From: Nostoc sp. XA010
Lineage (GTDB): Bacteria > Cyanobacteriota > Cyanobacteriia > Cyanobacteriales > Nostocaceae
Direction: 5' to 3'
Length of the DNA: 64,000 nt
Assembly: GCF_020829625.1 (NCBI RefSeq)
Contig: NZ_JAIVFX010000024.1
Coordinates: 1-64,000 of the forward strand
Made by a program: the position numbers and the translations under genes. Below the pieces are notes generated by a model. The model did not search any database. It was given only the letters and a program-made list of their open reading frames with translations, and was not told where the DNA came from. This document shows positions 61,277 to 64,000 of this stretch, piece after piece. Positions within the stretch are counted from its first letter, which is position 1; each line of letters begins with the position of its first letter.

Positions 61277-62431
61277 ATGAGGCTATGCCGTTCCTCAATT
61301 TTGATATTTACCTGTTTTTCTTGCGTGGGTTTTTACCCAAATCGTGCAAGCACAGCAACACCTAACCTAGCACCTGAAATTTTAGAACTTGCACAAGCTA
61401 GTTCGACAGTTACTGCTAGTCCGACTGTTTTGAGATATGGTAGTCGAAAATCAGATGTGCAGAGATTACAAACCCAATTAAAGCAGTTGGGATACTACAG
61501 TGGCATCGTAAATGGAGAGTACGACGACAGTACAGAAATGGCTGTAGTTAAATTCCAGAAAGCACAGGGTTTAAAAGTAGATGGCCTTGCTGGTGTGGCG
61601 ACTAGGGGGAGACTGCAAGCGGCAATGATAGCCAAAAATCAGATTGTCACTTCTCCAATAGTTACTTCTCCAATTATTAACTCTGCTGCTGCAACTTCCA
61701 AGCCAACTACAACACCTAAACCAACCGAGAGGGGTTTTGTCTGGTGGTTAATATTTTCCATCGGAGTTCTAGGAAGTATTGGCGCACTTGTTTACCTGCT
61801 GAGGTGGTTTCGTCGGGGCAAACAAGTGCAATCCGAAATATCAGAAACTAAAAGTTTGAGTGAAGCTAACAAAAACCCCATGATATCAACCTCTCCAGAG
61901 ACTGTAACTAATCCACAAACAGCTACGCCACCACTCACCACACAATTACTGCTACCAGAAAGAACTTCCCGGCTAGCTAAACTAAATATTGTTGACGAAC
62001 TAATTCAAGACTTACGCAGTTCTGACCCAACGAAACGGCGCAAAGCTATTTGGGATTTGGGTCAGCAGGGAGATTCGCGGGCAATTCAGCATCTGGTTGA
62101 CTTGATGATTGATGCCGATTCTCAAGAAAGCAGCTTAATTTTGGCAGCTTTGGCAGAAATTGGCATTCGCACACTCAAACCGATGAACCGTGGTTTAGCA
62201 ATTTCACTGCAAAATGAAAGTCCACAAGTGCGGCAAAATGCGATCCGTGACCTGACGCGCGTTTATGACATGATGGGTCAAATGAGTCAGATATTGCACC
62301 ATGCTCTAGAAGACCCAGATGCCGAGGTGCAAGCAACAGCACGATATGCTTTAACTCAGATGAATCGAATGCGTGGTTTGCCTGAACAACAAAGTCTACC
62401 AGAAGATTCACACAACGATTCACGAGAATAA
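61277..62431 (+). CDS. peptidoglycan-binding, membrane-spanning HEAT-repeat protein
   Basis: A 384-residue protein with three parts. A signal peptide or anchor (LIFTCFSCVGFYPN) is followed by a PG_binding_1 domain (about 58-115: LRYGSRKSDVQRLQTQLKQL, YDDSTEMAVVKFQKAQGLKV). A transmembrane span lies near 155-180 (VWWLIFSIGVLGSIGALVYLL). The C-terminal cytoplasmic part (about 240-370) has HEAT/PBS-lyase-like repeats (DPTKRRKAIWDLGQQGDS, ESPQVRQNAIRDLTR, DPDAEVQATARYALTQM). It could link the cell wall to a cytoplasmic partner. ATG 61277 is chosen; TTG 61211 is possible. Confidence 0.8.
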   Translation: MRLCRSSILIFTCFSCVGFYPNRASTATPNLAPEILELAQASSTVTASPTVLRYGSRKSDVQRLQTQLKQLGYYSGIVNGEYDDSTEMAVVKFQKAQGLKVDGLAGVATRGRLQAAMIAKNQIVTSPIVTSPIINSAAATSKPTTTPKPTERGFVWWLIFSIGVLGSIGALVYLLRWFRRGKQVQSEISETKSLSEANKNPMISTSPETVTNPQTATPPLTTQLLLPERTSRLAKLNIVDELIQDLRSSDPTKRRKAIWDLGQQGDSRAIQHLVDLMIDADSQESSLILAALAEIGIRTLKPMNRGLAISLQNESPQVRQNAIRDLTRVYDMMGQMSQILHHALEDPDAEVQATARYALTQMNRMRGLPEQQSLPEDSHNDSRE

Positions 62432-62433
62432 AC

Positions 62434-62889
62434 CTAAAAATATTTCAATAGGATTTGGATATCAGTATCCGGGCCTGCTACTAAAAATGCTGCTTCGCTA
62501 AATTTGGGCGCTCTTGTGCGAATTTCTGGGTTCCTGGAAAATCCAAAGCCTTCGCTTGGTATGCCTAAAACATTGCTATTGAGAGTGCCGTCGTTATTTT
62601 GATCGTGGAAGACAGCAACGGCGTAACTACCTGCTTTCAAGTTCGCAAAGGTAATCGGTAAGGGAGTGCCACTAATTTTGGTACACTGCTTTTGTAAGCC
62701 GCGATCGCGATCGCTAGGAAATCCTTCACTGCTAGCAAATACACTGGCACAGACTTGTCCTTGTTTATTCTTCAATCCATCAATTTCTACGGTGAGTTTG
62801 CCGTTAAAATTTGCTTTGGCACTAAATGACCATGCTAGATTTCCCAGAACTGCCAATAGCAGCATACTAACTCTCAACCCTCTAACCAT
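62434..62889 (-). CDS. DUF2141 family exported protein
   Basis: A 151-residue exported protein. A signal peptide (residues 1-26, SMLLLAVLGNLAWSFSAKA) precedes a beta-rich DUF2141 domain: LTVEIDGLKNKQGQVCASVF, LKAGSYAVAVFHDQNNDGTL and LGIPSEGFGFSRN. Two Cys could form a disulfide. Function unknown. It converges with the PG-binding gene, 2 bp apart. Confidence 0.88.
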   Translation of the reverse strand: MVRGLRVSMLLLAVLGNLAWSFSAKANFNGKLTVEIDGLKNKQGQVCASVFASSEGFPSDRDRGLQKQCTKISGTPLPITFANLKAGSYAVAVFHDQNNDGTLNSNVLGIPSEGFGFSRNPEIRTRAPKFSEAAFLVAGPDTDIQILLKYF

Positions 62890-63389
62890 AAAATTTTCAC
62901 AAGGTAAAATAAGTTTTGCTGAAATGAAGTTTTAACTTTGATTCAGATCAGGCAGATTCATGGTGGCATTATTCAGTTAATACTCGCAAGGATATTGGTA
63001 TATTTAATTTTATACTTTTCTAAGTAAGTCGGCGTTAACGAAGAGACAAGGGGTTAACAATTCAAAATTAAAGACATTTCACACGGGGACTGTTACCCCG
63101 ACTGTAGTAAGCTCCCGCAGGGTAACTAATGCTATATGTAAAAATTTGAAAAAGTAGGGGGTTTTATACCTCCTACTTTTCCTCGCTTGGATAGAGAATT
63201 TTGCGGAATCAATTCAATCTACTAATGATGTAATGGTTTGGTAGCTCATACATATTAGAAATATGCCAAAGAATAAATTAAAAAAATACAGCGTATTTCA
63301 GGTAAATGAAGTACACAGCGTAGGGGCACAACATGTTGTGCCCCTACGATTATCTGTACCTCACCAAGTTGCAATCTGGTGTATTTACC
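62890..63389. other. 500-bp region between DUF2141 and amt
   Basis: No gene recognised. It contains CGGGGACTGTTACCCCG (about 63083-63099) and a 30-base perfect palindrome (63319-63348) just beyond the amt stop. Confidence 0.5.
63319..63348. repeat. 30-bp perfect palindrome downstream of amt
   Basis: CGTAGGGGCACAACA followed by its exact complement, 42 bp after the amt stop. This GTAGGGGCACAACATG-type palindrome is a dispersed cyanobacterial repeat and may also act as a terminator. Confidence 0.75.
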
Positions 63390-64000
63390 CTAAAATTTCC
63401 CAATTGAGCTTTCTTCTCCAGAAAATCCAGTTCCATCACCTTCTTTGAGAAATCCACTGTAGGCTTCCATACCGTGTTCACCGATATCCAAACCTTCTAG
63501 TTCCTCTTCTTTGGATACTCTGATACCTAAAGTAGCTTTCAGTGCCAGCCAAAAAATACTACTGAGTAAAACAGTGAAACCACCTACTGAGACAACGCCC
63601 AGCAACTGAATACCGAACTGTCCAAAGCCACCACCTGCAAATAAACCTTTTGCTGGGCCAAGTGTATCGCCATACCAAGAATAAACACCAGGGCCAACTG
63701 CCCACAAACCCACTGCTAGAGTTCCCCAGATACCACAAACTAGGTGAACTGAGGTAGCTCCCACTGGGTCATCAATACCAAGTTTGTCAAAGAATGTTAC
63801 CGAGAAAACTACCAGTACTCCAGCAATCAAGCCAATGAGTAAAGAAGCAGGAATACCTATGTAAGCACAAGACGCTGTAACACCAACCAAGCCAGCCAAA
63901 ATACCATTGATAATCATTGACAGGTCTGGTTTACCTAAGTACAACCAAGCTGTAATTGTAGCGGAAATTCCACCGGCAGCACCAGCCATGTTAGTGGTTA
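63390..64000 (-). CDS. amt: ammonium transporter, C-terminal part
   Basis: The last 200-plus residues of an Amt family channel; the frame runs off the window end, where NM-AGAAGG continues upstream. Membrane helices from about the eighth on are visible: ILAGLVGVTASCAYIGIPAS, DKLGIDDPVGATSVHLVCGI (with the conserved His of the pore) and WGTLAVGLWAVGPG. The cytoplasmic tail (SKEEELEGLDIGEHGMEAY) is the usual GlnB/GlnK-contact tail. It imports ammonium; the promoter and any NtcA site lie outside the window. Confidence 0.93.
   Translation of the reverse strand, partial: TTNMAGAAGGISATITAWLYLGKPDLSMIINGILAGLVGVTASCAYIGIPASLLIGLIAGVLVVFSVTFFDKLGIDDPVGATSVHLVCGIWGTLAVGLWAVGPGVYSWYGDTLGPAKGLFAGGGFGQFGIQLLGVVSVGGFTVLLSSIFWLALKATLGIRVSKEEELEGLDIGEHGMEAYSGFLKEGDGTGFSGEESSIGKF

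Overview
This is chromosomal DNA of a filamentous cyanobacterium, most likely order Nostocales. The grounds are a phycocyanin operon (cpcB-cpcA-two rod linkers-cpcD-cpcE-cpcF), a high-light-inducible Chl-binding gene, Ycf3, cyanobacterial-type GshA and UbiA, frequent GCGATCGC (HIP1-like) octamers, and many Nostoc-style heptamer repeats (CCCCAAT, CTTTTGA, TAACTCC types) and small palindromic repeats. No rRNA, tRNA or CRISPR array was recognised. Family assignments come from motif recognition; no database search was run.

Layout. 1-931: 3' end of a group II intron (maturase/HNH C-terminus, domains V and VI) and a short 3' exon. 1063-7550: adk, a BtuR-like protein with a ruined P-loop, dcd, dut, a membrane-anchored dCTP-deaminase-fold protein carrying a small in-frame transposable element, relics of toxin-antitoxin and Rpn-type nuclease genes, thyX, and hli behind an HLR1 box. 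The dcd/dut/thyX neighbours together cover dCTP to dTMP. 7630-16073: mostly housekeeping genes (two GST-type enzymes, gatC, ycf3, SRAP peptidase, class III alcohol dehydrogenase) with degraded genes between them. 16217-17481: a tnpB-only IS. 17609-26933: avtA, a repeat-expanded rimM, a Ser/Thr kinase, hydrolases, a three-gene Zn/Mn ABC transporter and an HDAC-like protein.

27096-38239 is the most unusual part. A 1492-residue SF1 (COG1112-type) helicase begins with a domain resembling cyanobacterial IF-2. A phospholipase-D-family protein is encoded 4.8 kb downstream. Directly before the PLD gene lies a 35-codon relic of the 3' end of a second, similar helicase gene whose stop overlaps the PLD start. 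The pairing resembles Mokosh-type phage defence, but the domain build differs and function is unproven. Between them lie Uma2, a transporter relic, a TrkA-like protein, DUF3124, sixteen 21-bp tandem repeats and a CPA1 antiporter.

38526-46018: gshA and the phycocyanin operon, with an HLR1-like site about 300 bp upstream and hairpins after cpcA and between cpcE and cpcF. 46021-64000: HD phosphohydrolase, putA, two divergent CadD-like transporters, TauE/SafE, TetR plus thioesterase, DsbA-like protein, ubiA, ppx, a HicB-like remnant, an EamA transporter, a peptidoglycan-binding/HEAT protein, DUF2141, and the C-terminal part of an ammonium transporter cut by the window end.

A recurring theme is small repeats or elements read in frame inside genes (dcd-like gene, rimM twice, the putA domain junction), alongside frequent gene decay (DUF5615, DUF2887, DUF29, XRE antitoxin, BASS transporter, HicB).
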